A stretch of 64,000 nucleotides of DNA, taken from positions 82,173,675-82,237,674 of the forward strand of contig NC_090322.1 of the NCBI RefSeq assembly GCF_040869045.1. The letters are read 5' to 3'. This stretch comes from Eurosta solidaginis. Taxonomy: Eukaryota > Arthropoda > Insecta > Diptera > Tephritidae. The notes beneath the pieces were generated by a model, which was not told the origin of the DNA, ran no database searches, and worked only from the letters and a program-made list of their open reading frames with translations. Within the stretch, counting starts at the first letter, position 1. Each line of letters starts with the position of its first letter. The position numbers and the translations under genes were made by a program. Positions 1 to 13,567 of the stretch are shown one piece after another.

Positions 1-2499
1 CTGTTGTTGGCTTCAGAACAATAATTTTTGATATAGTTATTAAAAGTTTTTAAAGGGTGTCAAACGTTGTTTCTCGTTTTATATCATTTAATTCTAGAGA
101 TAGATATTAAAACTTTTTAAAGATTGTCAAACGTTTTTTCCCGGTTTATATCCTTTAATTCTAGAGTTAAATATGATAAAAACCGCGTACGAATTTGTTT
201 AACCCATTGGTTTGGGTTACTCGACTGCGGCGTACTCGTATAGCCTACATATTGCGTTTTTCTAAATAAACTTATCGGCCTAAAGGTTAAGCATGCTTAA
301 AATACGTAAGTCGTTTTGTTCAACAAATTTGAGTAGATCACTCAGCAGTTGTTTGGTCAGTGCGACAATTTTTGAGATAGTTATTAAAACTTTTTAAAAG
401 GTGTCAAACGTAGTTTCTCGTTGTATATCCTTTAATATTAGAGCTAAATATGATAAAAACTGTGTACGAATTTTTTAACCCATTCGTTTTGGTTATTCGA
501 CCGCTCCGTCCTCGTGTAGCCTACATATTTCGTTTTTCTAAATAAACTTACCGGCCTAAAGGTTAAGCATGGTTAAAATACTTAAGTCATTTCGTTTAAC
601 AAATTGGAGTAGATCACTCAGTAGTTGTTGTCTTCAGAACAATAATTTTTGATATAGTTACTAAAAGTTTTTAAAGGGTGTAAAACGTTGTTCCTCGTTT
701 TATATCCTTTAATTTTGGAGTTAAATCTGATAAATACCGCGTACGAATTTTTTTAACCAATCTGTTTTGGTTACTCGACGGCTCCGTCCTCGTCAGCTTA
801 CATATTGGGTTTTTTTAATTTGCTTACCGATCTAAACGTTAAGCATGCTTAAAATACGTAAGTCGTATTGTTCAACAAATCTGAGTAGATCACTCAGCAG
901 TTGTTTGCTTCAGAGCGACAATTTTTCAGATAGTTATTAAAACTTTTTAAAGGATGTCAAACGTTGTTTCTCGTTTTATATCCTTTAATGCTGGAGTTAA
1001 ATCTGATAAATACCGCGTACGAATTTTTTTAACCAATATGTTTTGGTTACTCGACGGCACCGTCCTCGTCAGCTTACATATTGCGTTTTTTTAATTTGCT
1101 TACCGATCTAAACGTTAAGCATGCTTAAAATACGTAAGTCGTATTGTTCAACAAATTTGAGTAGATCACTCAGCAGTTGTTTGCTTCAGAGCGACAATTT
1201 TTGAGATAGTTATTAAAACTTTTTAAAGGGTGCCAAACGTAGTTTATCGTTTCATATCCTTTAATATTAGAGCTAAATATGATAAAAACTGCGTACGAAT
1301 TTTTTTAACCCATTCGTTTTGGTTATTCGACCGCCCGTCCTCGTGTAGCCTACATATTGCGTTTTTCTAAATAAACTTACCGGCGTAAAGGTTAAGCATG
1401 GTTAAAATACTTAAGTCATTTCGTTCAACAAATTGGAGTAGATCGCTCAGCAGTTATTGTCTTCAGAACAATAATTTTTGATATAGTTACTAAAAGTTTT
1501 TGAAGGGTGTAAAATTTTGTTTCTCGTTTTATATCCTTTAATTCTAGAGTTAAATCTGATAAATACCGCGTACGAATTTTTTAACCCATTCGTTTTGGTT
1601 ACTCGACCGCTCCGTCCTCGTGTAGCCTACATATTGCGTTTTCTAAATAAACTTACCGGCCTAAAGGTTAAGCATGGTTAAATATGTAAGTCGTTTTTTT
1701 CAACAAATTTGAGTAGATTACTCAAAGCGACAATTTTTGAGATAGTTATAAAATTTTAAAGGTTGTCAAACGTTGTTTCTAGATTTATATCCTTTAATTC
1801 TATAGTGAAATATGATAAAAACCGCGAACGAATTTTTTAACCCATTTGTTTTGGTTACTCGACGGCTCCGTCCTCGTTAGCTTACATATTGCGTTTTTCT
1901 AAATAAACTTTCCGGCCTAAAGGTTAAGCATGGTTAATATTCTTAAGTCGTTTCGTTCAACAAATTTGAGTAGATCACTGAGTAGTTGTTGGCTTCAGAA
2001 CAATAATTTTTGATATAGTTATTTCGTTATTTCTCGTTTTATATAATTTAATTCTAGAGTTAAATCTGATAAATAATGTGTACGAATTTTTTTAACCAAT
2101 TTGTTTTGGTTACTCGACGGCTCCGTCCTCGTTAGCTTACATATTGCGTTTTTTTTTTAATTTGCTTACCGGCCTAAAGGTTAAGCATGGTTAAAATACG
2201 TAAGTAGTTTTGTTCAACAAATTTGAGTAGATCACTCAGCAGTTGTTTGCTTCAGAGCTACAATTTTTGATATAGTTAATAAAACTTTTTAAAGGTTGTC
2301 AAACGTTGTTTCTCGTTTTATATCCTTTAATTCTAGAGTTAAATATGATAAAACCGCGTACGAATTTGTTTAACCTATTCGTTTTGGTTACTCGACCGCT
2401 CCGTCCTCGTGTAGCCTACATATTACGTTTTTCTAAATAAACTTACCGGCCTAAAGGTTAAGCATGGTTAAAATACTTAAGTCGTTTCGTTCAACAAAT

Positions 2500-5400
2500 T
2501 TGAGTAGATCAATCAGCAGTTGTTGGCTTCAGAACAATAATTTTTGATAGAGTTATTAAAAATTTTTAAAGGGTTTCAAACGTTGTTTCTCGTTTTATAT
2601 CCTTTAATATTAGAGCTAAATATGATAAAACCTGCGTACGAATTTTTTCAACCCATTCGTTTTGGTTACTCGACCGCTCCGTCCTAGTGTAGCCTACATA
2701 TTGCGTTTTTCTGAATAAACCTTCCGGCCTAAAAGTTAAACATGGTTAGAATACTTAGGTCGTTTCTTTCAACAAATTTCAATAGATCACTCAGCAGTTG
2801 TTGGCTTCAGAACAATAATTTCTGATATAGTTATTAAAAGTTTTTAAAGGTTGTCAAACGTTGTTTCTCGTTTTATATCCTTTAATTCTAGAGTTAGATA
2901 TGGTAAAACCGCGAACGAATTCGTTTAAGCCATTCCTTTTGGTTACTCGACAACTCCGTCCTCGCGTAGCCTACATATTACGTTTTTCTAAATAAACTCA
3001 CCGGCCTAAAGGATAAGTATGGTTAAAATACTTAAGTCGTTTCGTTCAACAAATTTGAGCAGATCAATCAGCAGTTGTTAGCTTCAGAACAATAATTTTT
3101 GATATAATTATTAAAAGTTTTTAAAGGGTTTCAAACGTTGTTTCTCGTTTTATATTCTTTAATATTAGAGTTAAATATGATAAAACCTGCGTACGAATTT
3201 GTTTAACCCATTCGTTTTGGTTACTCGACCGCTCCGTCCTCGTGTAGCCTACGTATTGCGTTTTTCTGAATAAACTTTCCGGCCTAGAGGTTAAGCATGG
3301 TTAGAATACTTAAGTCGTTTCGTTCAACAAATTTGAGTATATCACTCAGCAGTTGTTGGCTTCAGAACAATAATTTCTGATATAGTTATTAAAAGTTTTT
3401 AAAGGTTGTCAAACGTTGTTTCTCTTTTTATATCCCTTAATTCTAGAGTTAAATCTGATAAATACCGCGTACGAATTTTTTTAAAACAATTTGTTTTGGT
3501 CACTCGGCGGCTCCGTCCTCGTCAGCTTACATTTGGGTTTTTTTAATTTGATCACCGATCTAAACGTTTGGCATGTTTAAAATACGTAAGTCGTATTGTT
3601 CAAAAAATTTGAGTAGATCAGTCAGCAGTTGTTTGCTTCAGAGCGACAATTTTTGAGATAGTTATTAAAAGTTTTTAAAGGTTGTCAAACGTTGTTTCTC
3701 TTTTTATATCCCTTAATTCTAGAGTTAAATCTGATAAATACCGCGTACGAATTTTTTTAAAACAATTTGTTTTGGTCACTCGGCGGCTCCGTCCTCGTCA
3801 GCTTACATTTGGGTTTTTTTAATTTGATCACCGATCTAAACGTTTGGCATGTTTAAAATACGTAAGTCGTATTGTTCAAAAAATTTGAGTAGATCAGTCA
3901 GCAGTTGTTTGCTTCAGAGCGACAATTTTTGAGATAGTTATTAAAACTTTTTAAAGGGTGTCAAATGTTGTTTCTCGTTTTATATCCTTTAATTCTGGAG
4001 TTACGTATTGTTTAACCCATTCCTTTTGGTTACTCGACCGCTCCGTCCTCGTGTAGCCTACATATTGCGTTTTTCTAAATAAACTTACCGGCCTAAAGGT
4101 TAAGCATGGTTAAATATGTAAGTCGTTTTTTTCAACAAATTTGAATAGATTACTCAGCAGTTGTTTGCTTCAGAGCGACAATTTGTGAGATAGTTATAAA
4201 ACTTTTAAAGGTTGTCAAACGTTGTTTCTCGATTTATATCCTTTAATTCTAGAGTTAAATATGATAAAAACCGCGTACGAATTTTTTAACCCATTCGTTT
4301 TGGTTACTCGACCGCTCCGTCCTCGTGTAGCCTACATATTGCGTTTTTCTAAATAAACTTACCGGCCTAAAGGTTAAGCATGGTTAAAATACTTAAGTCG
4401 TTTCGTTCAACAAATTGGAGTAGATCATTCAGCAATTGTTGTCTTCAGAACAATAATTTTTGATATAGTTACTAAAAATTTTTAAAGGGTGTAAAACGTT
4501 GTTTCTCGTTTTATATCCTTTAATTCTAGAGTTAAATCTGATTAATACCGCGTACGAATTTTTTTAACCAATTTGTTTTGGTTACTCGACGGCTCCGTCC
4601 TCGTCAGCTTACATATTGTGTTTTTTTAATTTGCTTACCGATCTAAACGTTAAGCATGCTTAAAATACGTAAGTCGTATTGTTCAACAAATCTGAGTAGA
4701 TCACTCAGCAGTTGTTTGCTTCAGAGCGACAATTTTTGAGATAGTTATTAAAACTTTTTAAAGGATGTCAAACGTTGTTTCTCGTTTTATATCCTTTAAT
4801 GCTGGAGTTAAATCTGATAAATACCGCGTACGAATTTTTTTAACCAATATGTTTTGGTTACTCGACGGCACCGTCCTCGTCAGCTTACATATTGCGTTTT
4901 TTTAATTTGCTTACCGATCTAAACGTTAAGCATGCTTAAAATACGTAAGTCGTATTGTTCAACAAATTTGAGTAGATCACTCAGCAGTTGTTTGCTTCAG
5001 AGCGACAATTTTTGAGATAGTTATTAAAACTTTTTAAAAGGTGCCAAACGTAGTTTATCGTTTTATATCCTTTAATATTAGAGCTAAATATGATAAAAAC
5101 TGCGTACGAATTTTTTTAACCCATTCGGTTTGGTTATTCGACCGCCCGTCCTCGTGTAGCCTACATATTGCGTTTTTCTAAATAAACTTACCGGCGTAAA
5201 AGTTAAGCATGGTTAAAATACTTAAGTCATTTCGTTCAACAAATTGGAGTAGATCGCTCAGCAGTTATTGTCTTCAGAACAATAATTTTTGATATAGTTA
5301 CTAAAAGTTTTTAAAGGGTGTAAAATTTTGTTTCTCGTTTTATATCCTTTAATTCTAGAGTTAAATCTGATAAATACCGCGTACGAATTTTTTTAACCAA

Positions 5401-8400
5401 ATTGTTTTGGTTACTCGACGGCTCCTTCCTCGTTGGCTTACATATTGCGTTTTTTTTTTTTAATTTGCTAAAGGTTAAGCATGCTTAGAATACGTAAGTC
5501 GATTTGTTCAAGAAATCTGAGTAGATCACTCAGCGGTTGTTTGCTTCAGAGCGACAATTTTTGAGATAGTTATTAAAACTTTTTAAAGGACGTCAAACGT
5601 TGTTTCTCGTTTTATATCCTTTAATTCTGGAGTTACGTATTGTTTAACCCATTCGTTTTGGTTACTCGACCGCTCCGTCCTCGTGTAGCCTACATATTTC
5701 GTTTTCTAAATAAACTTACCGGCCTAAAGGTTAAGCATGGTTAAATATGTAAGTGGTTTTTTTCAACAAATTTGAGTAGATTACTCAAAGCGACAATTTT
5801 TGAGATAGTTATAAAATTTTAAAGGTTGTCAAACGTTGTTTCTAGATTTATATCCTTTAATTCTATAGTGAAATATGATAAAAACCGCGAACGAATTTTT
5901 TAACCTATTTGTTTTGGTTACTCGACGGCTCCGTCCTCGTTAGCTTACATGTTGCGTTTTTCTAAATAAACTTTCCGGCCTAAAGGTTAAGCATGGTTAA
6001 TATTCTTAAGTCGTTTCGTTCAACAAATTTGAGTAGATCACTCAGTAGTTGTTGGCTTCAGAACAATAATTTTTGATATAGTTATTTCGTTATTTCTCGT
6101 TGTATATAATTTAATTCTAGAGTTAAATCTGATAAATAATGTGTACAATTTTTTTTAACCAATTTGTTTTGGTTACTCGACGGCTCCGTCCTCGTTAGCT
6201 TACATATTGCGTTTTTTTTTAATTTGCTTACCGGCCTAAAGGTTAAGCATGGTTAAAATACGTAAGTAGTTTTGTTCAACAAATTTGAGTAGATCACTCA
6301 GCTGTTGTTGGCTTCAGAACAATAATTTTTGATATAGTTATTAAAAACTTTTAAAGGGTTTCAAACGTTGTTTCTCGTTTTATGTCCCTTAATATTAGAG
6401 TTAAATATGATAAAAACTGCGTACGAATTTTTGTAACTCATTCGTTTTGATTACTCGACCACTCCGTCCTCGTGTAGCCTACATATTGCGTTTTTCTAAA
6501 TAAACTTACTTAAAATACTTAAGTCGTTTCGTTCAACAATTTTGAGTAGATCAATCAGCAGTTGTTGGCTTCAGAACAATAATTTTTGATAGAGTTATTA
6601 AAAATTTTTAAAGGGTTTCAAACGTTGTTTCTCGTTTTATATCCTTTAATATTAGAGCTAAATATGATAAAACCTGCGTACGAATTTTTTCAACCCATTC
6701 GTTTTGGTTACTCGACCGCTCCGTCCTAGTGTAGCCTACATATTGCGTTTTTCTGAATAAACCTTCCGGCCTAAAAGTTAAGCATGGTTAGAATACTTAG
6801 GTCGTTTCTTTCAACAAATTTCAATAGATCACTCAGCAGTTGTTGGCTTCAGAACAATAATTTCTGATATAGTTATTAAAAGTTTTTAAAGGTTGTCAAA
6901 CCTTGTTTCTCGTTTTATATCCTTTAATTCTAGAGTTAGATATGATAAAACCGCGAACGAATTCGTTTAAGCCATTCCTTTTGGTTACTCGACAAATCCG
7001 TCCTCGCGTAGCCTACATATTACGTTTTTCTAAATAAACTCACCGGGCTAAAGGATAAGTATGGTTAAAATACTTAAGTCGTTTCGTTCAACAAATTTGA
7101 GCAGATCAATCAGCAGTTGTTAGCTTCAGAACATTAATTTTTGATATAATTATTAAAAGTTTTAAAGGGTTTCAAACGTTGTTTCTCGTTTTATATCTTT
7201 AATATTAGAGTTAAATATGATAAAACCTGCGTACGAATTTGTTTAACCCATTCGTTTTGGTTACTCGACCGCTCCGTCCTCGTGTAGCCTACGTATTGCG
7301 TTTTTCTGAATAAACTTTCCGGCCTAAAGGTTAAGCATGGTTAGAATACTTAAGTCGTTTCGTTCAACAAATTTGAGTAGATCACTCAGCAGTTGTTGGC
7401 TTCAGAACAATAATTTCTGATATAGTTATTAAAAGTTTTTAAAGGTTGTCAAACGTTGTTTCTCGTTTTATATCCTTTAATTCTAGAGTTAGATATGATA
7501 AAACCGCGAACGAATTCGTTTAAGCCATTCCTTTTGGTTACTCGACAAATCCGTCCTCGCGTAGCCTACATATTACGTTTTTCTAAATAAACTCACCGGC
7601 CTAAAGGATAAGTATGGTTAAAATACTTAAGTCGTTTCGTTCAACAAATTTGAGCAGATCAATCAGCAGTTGTTAGCTTCAGAACATTAATTTTTGATAT
7701 AATTATTAAAAGTTTTTAAAGGGTTTCAAACGTTGTTTCTCGTTTTATATCCTTTAATATTAGAGTTAAATATGATAAAACCTGCGTACGAATTTGTTTA
7801 ACCCATTCGTTTTGGTTACTCGACCGCTCCGTCCTCGTGTAGCCTACGTATTGCGTTTTTCTGAATAAACTTTCCGGCCTAAAGGTTAAGCATGGTTAGA
7901 ATACTTAAGTCGTTTCGTTCAACAAATTTGAGTAGATCACTCAGCAGTTGTTGGCTTCAGAACAATAATTTTTGATATAGTTACTAAAAGTTTTTAAAGG
8001 GTGTAAAACGTTGTTTCTCGTTTTATATCCTTTAATTCTAGAGTTAAATCTGAAAAATACCGCGTACGAATTTTTTTAACCAATTTGTTTTGGTTACTCG
8101 ACGGCTCCGCCTCGTCAGCTTACATATTGCGTTTTTTTAATTTGCTTACCGATCTAAACGTTAAGCATGCTTAAAATACGTAAGTCGTATTGTTCAACAA
8201 ATCTGAGTAGATCACTCAGCAGTTGTTTGCTTCAGAGCGACAATTTTTGAGATAGTTATTAAAACTTTTTAAAGGATGTCAAACGTTGTTTCTCGTTTTA
8301 TATCCTTTAATTCTGGAGTTACGTATTGTTTAACCCATTCCTTTTGGTTACTCGACCGCTCCGTCCTCGTGTAGCCTACATATTGCGTTTTTCTAAATAA

Positions 8401-10400
8401 ACTTACCGGCCTAAAGGTTAAGCATGGTTAAATATGTAAGTCGTTTTTTTCAACAAATTTGAATAGATTACTCAGCAGTTGTTTGCTTCAGAGCGACAAC
8501 TTGTGAGATAGTTATAAAACTTTTAAAGGTTGTCAAACGTTGTTTCTCGATTTATATCCTTTAATTCTAGAGTTAAATATGATAAAAACCGCGTACGAAT
8601 TATTTAACCCATTCGTTTTGGTTACTCGACCGCTCCGTCCTCGTGTAGCCTACATATTGCGTTTTTCTGAATAAACTTTCCGGCCTAAAGTTTAAGCATG
8701 GTTGAAATACTTAAGTCGTTTCGTTCACCAAATTCGACTAGATCACTCAGCAGTTGTTGGCTTCAGAACAATCATTTCTGATATAGTTATTAAAAGTTTT
8801 TAAAGGTTGTCAAATGTTGTTTCTCGTTTTATACCCTTTAATTCTAGATTTAAATCTGATAAATACCGCGTACGAATTTTTTTAACCAATATGTTTTGGT
8901 TATTCGACGGCCCCGTCCTCGTCAGCTTACATATTGCGTTTTTTTAATTTGCTTACCGATCTAAACGTTAAGCATGCTTAAAATACGTAAGTCGTATTGT
9001 TCAACAAATTTGAGTAGATCACTCAGCAGTTGTTTGCTTCAGAGCGACAATTTTTGAGATAGTTATTAAAACTTTTTAAAGGGTGTCAAACGTAGTTTCT
9101 CGTTTTATATCCTTTAATATTAGAGCTAAATATGATAAAAACTGCGTACGAATTTTTTTAACCCATTCGTTTTGGTTATTCGACCGCCCGTCCTCGTGTA
9201 GCCTACATATTGCGTTTTTCTAAATAAACTTACCGGCCTAAAGGTTAAGCATGGTTAAAATACTTAAGTCGTTTCGTTCAACAAATTGGAGTAGATTCCT
9301 CAGCAGTTATAGTCTTCAGAACAATAATTTTTGATATAGTTACTAAAAGTTTTTAAAGGTTGTCAAACGTTGTTTCTCGTTTTATATCCTTTAATTCTAG
9401 AGTTAAATATGATAAAACCGCGTACGAATTTGTTTAACCTATTCGTTTTGGTTACTCGACCGCTCCGTCCTCGTGTAGCCTACATATTACGTTTTTCTAA
9501 ATATACTTACCGGCCTAAAGGTTAAGCATGGTTAAAATACTTAAGTCGTTTCGTTCACCAATTTGAGTAGATCAATCAGCAGTTGTTGGCTTCAGAACAA
9601 TAATTTTTGATATAGTTATTAAAAATTTTTAAAGGGTTTCAAACGTTGTTTCTCGTTTTATATCCTTTAATATTAGAGCTAAATATGATAAAACCTGCGT
9701 ACAAATTTTTTCAACCCATTCGTTTTGGTTACTCGACCGCTCCGTCCTAGTGTAGCCTACATATTGCGTTTTTCTGAATAAACCTTCCGGCCTAAAAGTT
9801 AAGCATGGTTAGAATACTTATGTCGTTTCTTTCAACAAATTTGAATAGATCACTCAGCAGTTGTTGGCTTCAGAACAATAATTTTTAAAGGTTGTCAAAC
9901 GTTGTTTCTCGTTTTATATCCTTTAGTTCTAGAGTTAGATATGATAAAACCGCGAACGAATTCGTTTAAGCCATTCCTTTTGGTTACTCGACAACTCCGT
10001 CTTCGCGTAGCCTACATATTACGTTTTTCTAAATAAACTCACCGGCCTAAAGGATAAGCATGGTTAAAATACTTAAGTCGTTTCGTTCAACAAATTTAAG
10101 CAGATCAATCAGCAGTTGTTAGCTTCAGAACAATAATTTTGGTATAATTATTAAAAGTTTTTAAAGGGTTTCAAACGTTGTTTCTCGTTTTATATCCTTT
10201 AATATTAGAGTTAAATATGATAAAACCTGCGTACGAATTTGTTTAACCCATCCGTTTTGGTTACTCGATCGCTCCGTCCTCGTGTAGCCTACATATTGCG
10301 TTTTTCTGAATAAACTTTCCGGCCTAAAGGTGAAGCATGGTTAGAATACTTAAGTCGTTTCGTTCAACAAATTTGCGTAGATCACTCAGCAGTTGTTGGC
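2500..10400. repeat. Higher-order (multi-monomer) repeat structure in the satellite
   Basis: Rare monomer variants recur in the same order at multi-kilobase spacing. GATAGAGTTATT occurs at 2546 and 6588 (4042 bp apart). The variant with TTTTTTCAACCCATTCG followed by TCCTAGTGTAGCC recurs near 2640, 6680 and 9705. The GCGAACGAATTCG variant recurs near 2910, 6955, 7507 and 9953. The GACGGCACCGTCC variant occurs near 1052 and 4863 (offset 3811). Blocks of roughly 11-16 monomers have therefore been copied as units. Boundaries are approximate because I aligned by eye. Confidence 0.7.
3384..3935. repeat. Near-perfect tandem duplication of one satellite monomer
   Basis: Two adjacent monomers share the same private variants (TCTCTTTTTATATCCC, TTTAAAACAATTTG, CACTCGGCGGCTCC and ACGTTTGGCATG) at an offset of exactly 276 bp; for example TCTCTTTTTATATCC lies at 3421 and 3697. 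Other neighbouring monomers differ at many positions, so this is a recent single-monomer duplication, as expected from unequal exchange. Outer limits are approximate. Confidence 0.8.
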
Positions 10401-13400
10401 TTCAGAACAATAATTTCTGATATAGTTATTAAAAGTTTTTAAAGGTTGTCAAACGTTGTTTCTCGTTTTATATCCCTTAATTCTAGAGTTAAATCTGATA
10501 AATACCGCATACGAATTTTTTTAACCAATTTGTTTTGGTCACTCGACGGCTCCGTCCTCGTCAGCTTACATTTGGGTTTTTTAATTTGATCACCGATCTA
10601 AACGTTTGGCATGTTTAAAATACGTAAGTCGTATTGTTAAAAAAATTTGAGTAGATCAGTCAGCAGTTGTTTGCTTCAGAGCGACAATTTTTGAGATAGT
10701 TATTAAAACTTTTTAAAGGGTGTCAAACGTTGTTTCTCGTTTTATATCCTTTAATATTAGTGCTAAATATGATAAAAACTGTGTACGAATTTTTATAACC
10801 CACTCGTTTTGGTTATTCGACCGCTCCGGCCTCGTGTAGCCTACATATTGCGTTTTTCTAAATAAACTTACTGGCCTAAAGGTTAAGCATGGTTAAAATA
10901 CTTAAGTCGTTTCGTTCAACAAATTGGAGTAGATCACTCAGCAGTTGTTGTCTTCAGAACAATAATTTTTGATAGAGTTACTAAAAGTTTTTAAAGGGTG
11001 TAAAACCTTGTTTCTCGATTTATATCCTTTAATTCTAGAGTTAAATCTGATAAATACCGCGTACGAATTATTTTAACCAATTTGTTTTAGTTACTCGACG
11101 GCTCCGTCCTCGTCAGCTTGCATATTGCGTTTTTTTAATTTGCTTACCGATCTAAACGTTAAGCATGCTTAAAATACGTAAGTCGTATTGTTCAACAAAT
11201 CTGAGTAGATCACTCAGCAGTTGTTTGCTTCAGAGCGACAATTTTTGAGATAGTTATTAAAACTTTTTAAAGGATGTCAAATGTTGTTTCTCGTTTTATA
11301 TCCTTTAATTCTGGAGTTACGTATTGTTTAACCCATTCCTTTTGATTACTCGACCCCTCCGTCCTCGTGTAGTCTACATATTGCGTTTTTCTAAATAAAC
11401 TTACCGGCCAAAAGTTAAGCATGGTTAAATATGTAAGTCGTTTTTTTCAACAAATTTGAATAGATTACTCAGCAGTTGTTTGCTTCAGAGCGACAATTTG
11501 TGAGATAGTTATAAAACTTTTAAAGGTTTTCAAACGTTGTTTCTCGATTTATATCCTATAGTTCTAGAGTTAAATATGATAAAAACCGCGTACGAATTTT
11601 TTAACCCATTCGTTTTGGTTACTCGACCGCTCCGTCCTCGTGTAGCCTACATATTGCGTTTTTCTGAATAAACTTTCCGGCCTAAAGTTTAAGCATGGTT
11701 GAAATACTTAAGTCGTTTCGTTCAACAAATTCGACTAGATCACTCAGCAGTTGTTGGCTTCAGAACAATCATTTCTGATATAGTTATTAAAAGTTTTTAA
11801 AGGTTGTCAAATGTTGTTTCTAGTTTTATACCCTTTAATTCTAGAGTTAAATCTGATAAATACCGCGTACGAATTTTTTTAACCAATATGTTTTGGTTAC
11901 TCGACGGCCCCGTCCTCGTCAGCTTACATATTGCGTTTTTTAATTTGCTTACCGATCTAAACGTTAAGCATGCTTAAAATACGTAAGTCGTATTGTTCAA
12001 CAAATTTGAGTAGATCACTCAGCAGTTGTTTGCTTCAGAGCGACAATTTTTGAGATATTTATTAAAACTTTTTAAAGGTTGTCAGACGTTGTTTCTCGTT
12101 TTATATCCTTTAATTTTAGAGTTAAATACAATAAAAACCGTGTACGAATTTTTTTAACCCATTTGTTTTGGTTACTCGACGGCTCCGTCCTCGTGTAGCC
12201 TACATATTACGTTTTTCTAAATAAACTTACCGGCCTAAAGGTTAAGCATGGTTAAAATAATTAAGTCGTTTCGTTCAACAAATTTGAGTAGATCAATCAG
12301 CAGTGTCTGGCTTCAGAACAATCATTTCTGATATAGTTATTAAAAGTTTTTAAAGGTTGTCAAATGTTGTTTCTAGTTTTATACCCTTTAATTCTAGAGT
12401 TAAATCTGATAAAAACTGCGTACGAATTTTTTTAACCAATTCGTTTTGGTTATTCGACCGCCCGTCCTCGTGTAGCCTACATATTGCGTTTTTCTAAATA
12501 AACTTACCGGCCTAAAGGTTAAGCATGGTTAAAATACTTAAGTCGTTTCGTTCAACAAATTGGAGTAGATCCCTCAGCAGTTATAGTCTTCAGAACAATA
12601 ATTTTTGATATAGTTACTAAAAGTTTTTAAATGGTGCAAAATTTTGTTTCTCGTTTTATATCCTTTAATTCTAGAGTTAAATCTGATAAATACCGCGTAC
12701 GAATTTTTTTAACCAATTTGTTTTGGTTACTCGACGGCTCCTTCCTCGTTGGCTTACATATTGCGTTTTTTTTGAATTTGCTAAAGGTTAAGCATGCTTA
12801 GAATACGTAAGTCGATTTGTTCAAGAAATCTGAGTAGATCACTCAGCGGTTGTTTGCTTCAAAGCGACAATTTTTGAGATAGTTATTAAAACTTTTTAAA
12901 GGACGTCAAACGTTGTTTCTCGTTTTATATCCTTTAATTCTAGAGTTACGTATTGTTTAACCCATTCGTTTTGGTTACTCGACCGCTCCGTCCTCGTGTA
13001 GCCTACATATTGCGTTTTCTAAATAAACTTACCGGCCTAAAGGTTAAGCATGGTTAAATATGTAAGTCGTTTTTTTCAACAAATTTGAGTAGATCAGTCA
13101 GCAGTTGTTTGCTTCAAAGCGACAATTTTTGAGATAGTTATAAAATTTTAAAGGTTGTCAAACGTTGTTTCTAGATTTATATCCTTTAATTCTATAGTGA
13201 AATATGATAAAAACCGTGTACGAATTTTTTAACCCATTTGATTTGGTTACTCGACGGCTCCGTCCTCGTTAGCTTACATGTTGCGTTTTTCTAAATAAAC
13301 TTTCCGGCCTAAAGGTTAAGCATGGTTAATATTCTTAAGTCGTTTCGTTCAACAAATTTGAGTAGATCACTCAGCAGTTGTTTGCTTCAGAGCTACAATT

Positions 13401-13567
13401 TTTGATATAGTTAATAAAACTTTTTAAAGGTTGTCAAACGTTGTTTCTCGTTTTATATCCTTTAATTCTAGAGTTAAATATGATAAAATCGCGTACGAAT
13501 TTCTTTAACCCATTCGTTTTGGTTACACGACCGCTCCGTCCTCGTGTAGCCTACATATTACGTTTTT

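Larger units (their letters stand above)
1..13567. repeat. AT-rich satellite array, monomer about 276 bp
   Basis: Landmarks such as CTCAGCAGTTG recur at 341, 617, 893, 1169 and 1446, giving a period of 276-277 bp and about 49 monomers. Two main subfamilies alternate. One has CTCGTGTAGCC, then CTAAATAAACTTACCGG and GGCTTCAGAACAATAA. The other has CTCGTCAGCTTACAT, then TTAATTTGCTTACCGATC and GCTTCAGAGCGACAA. A variant about 20 bp shorter (GAGTTACGTATTG) occurs near 4000, 5630, 8317, 11313 and 12945. No long ORF and no RNA gene is seen. Such an array is expected in pericentromeric or other heterochromatin; that location is inferred. The same monomer flanks every mobile element in the window. Confidence 0.95.
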
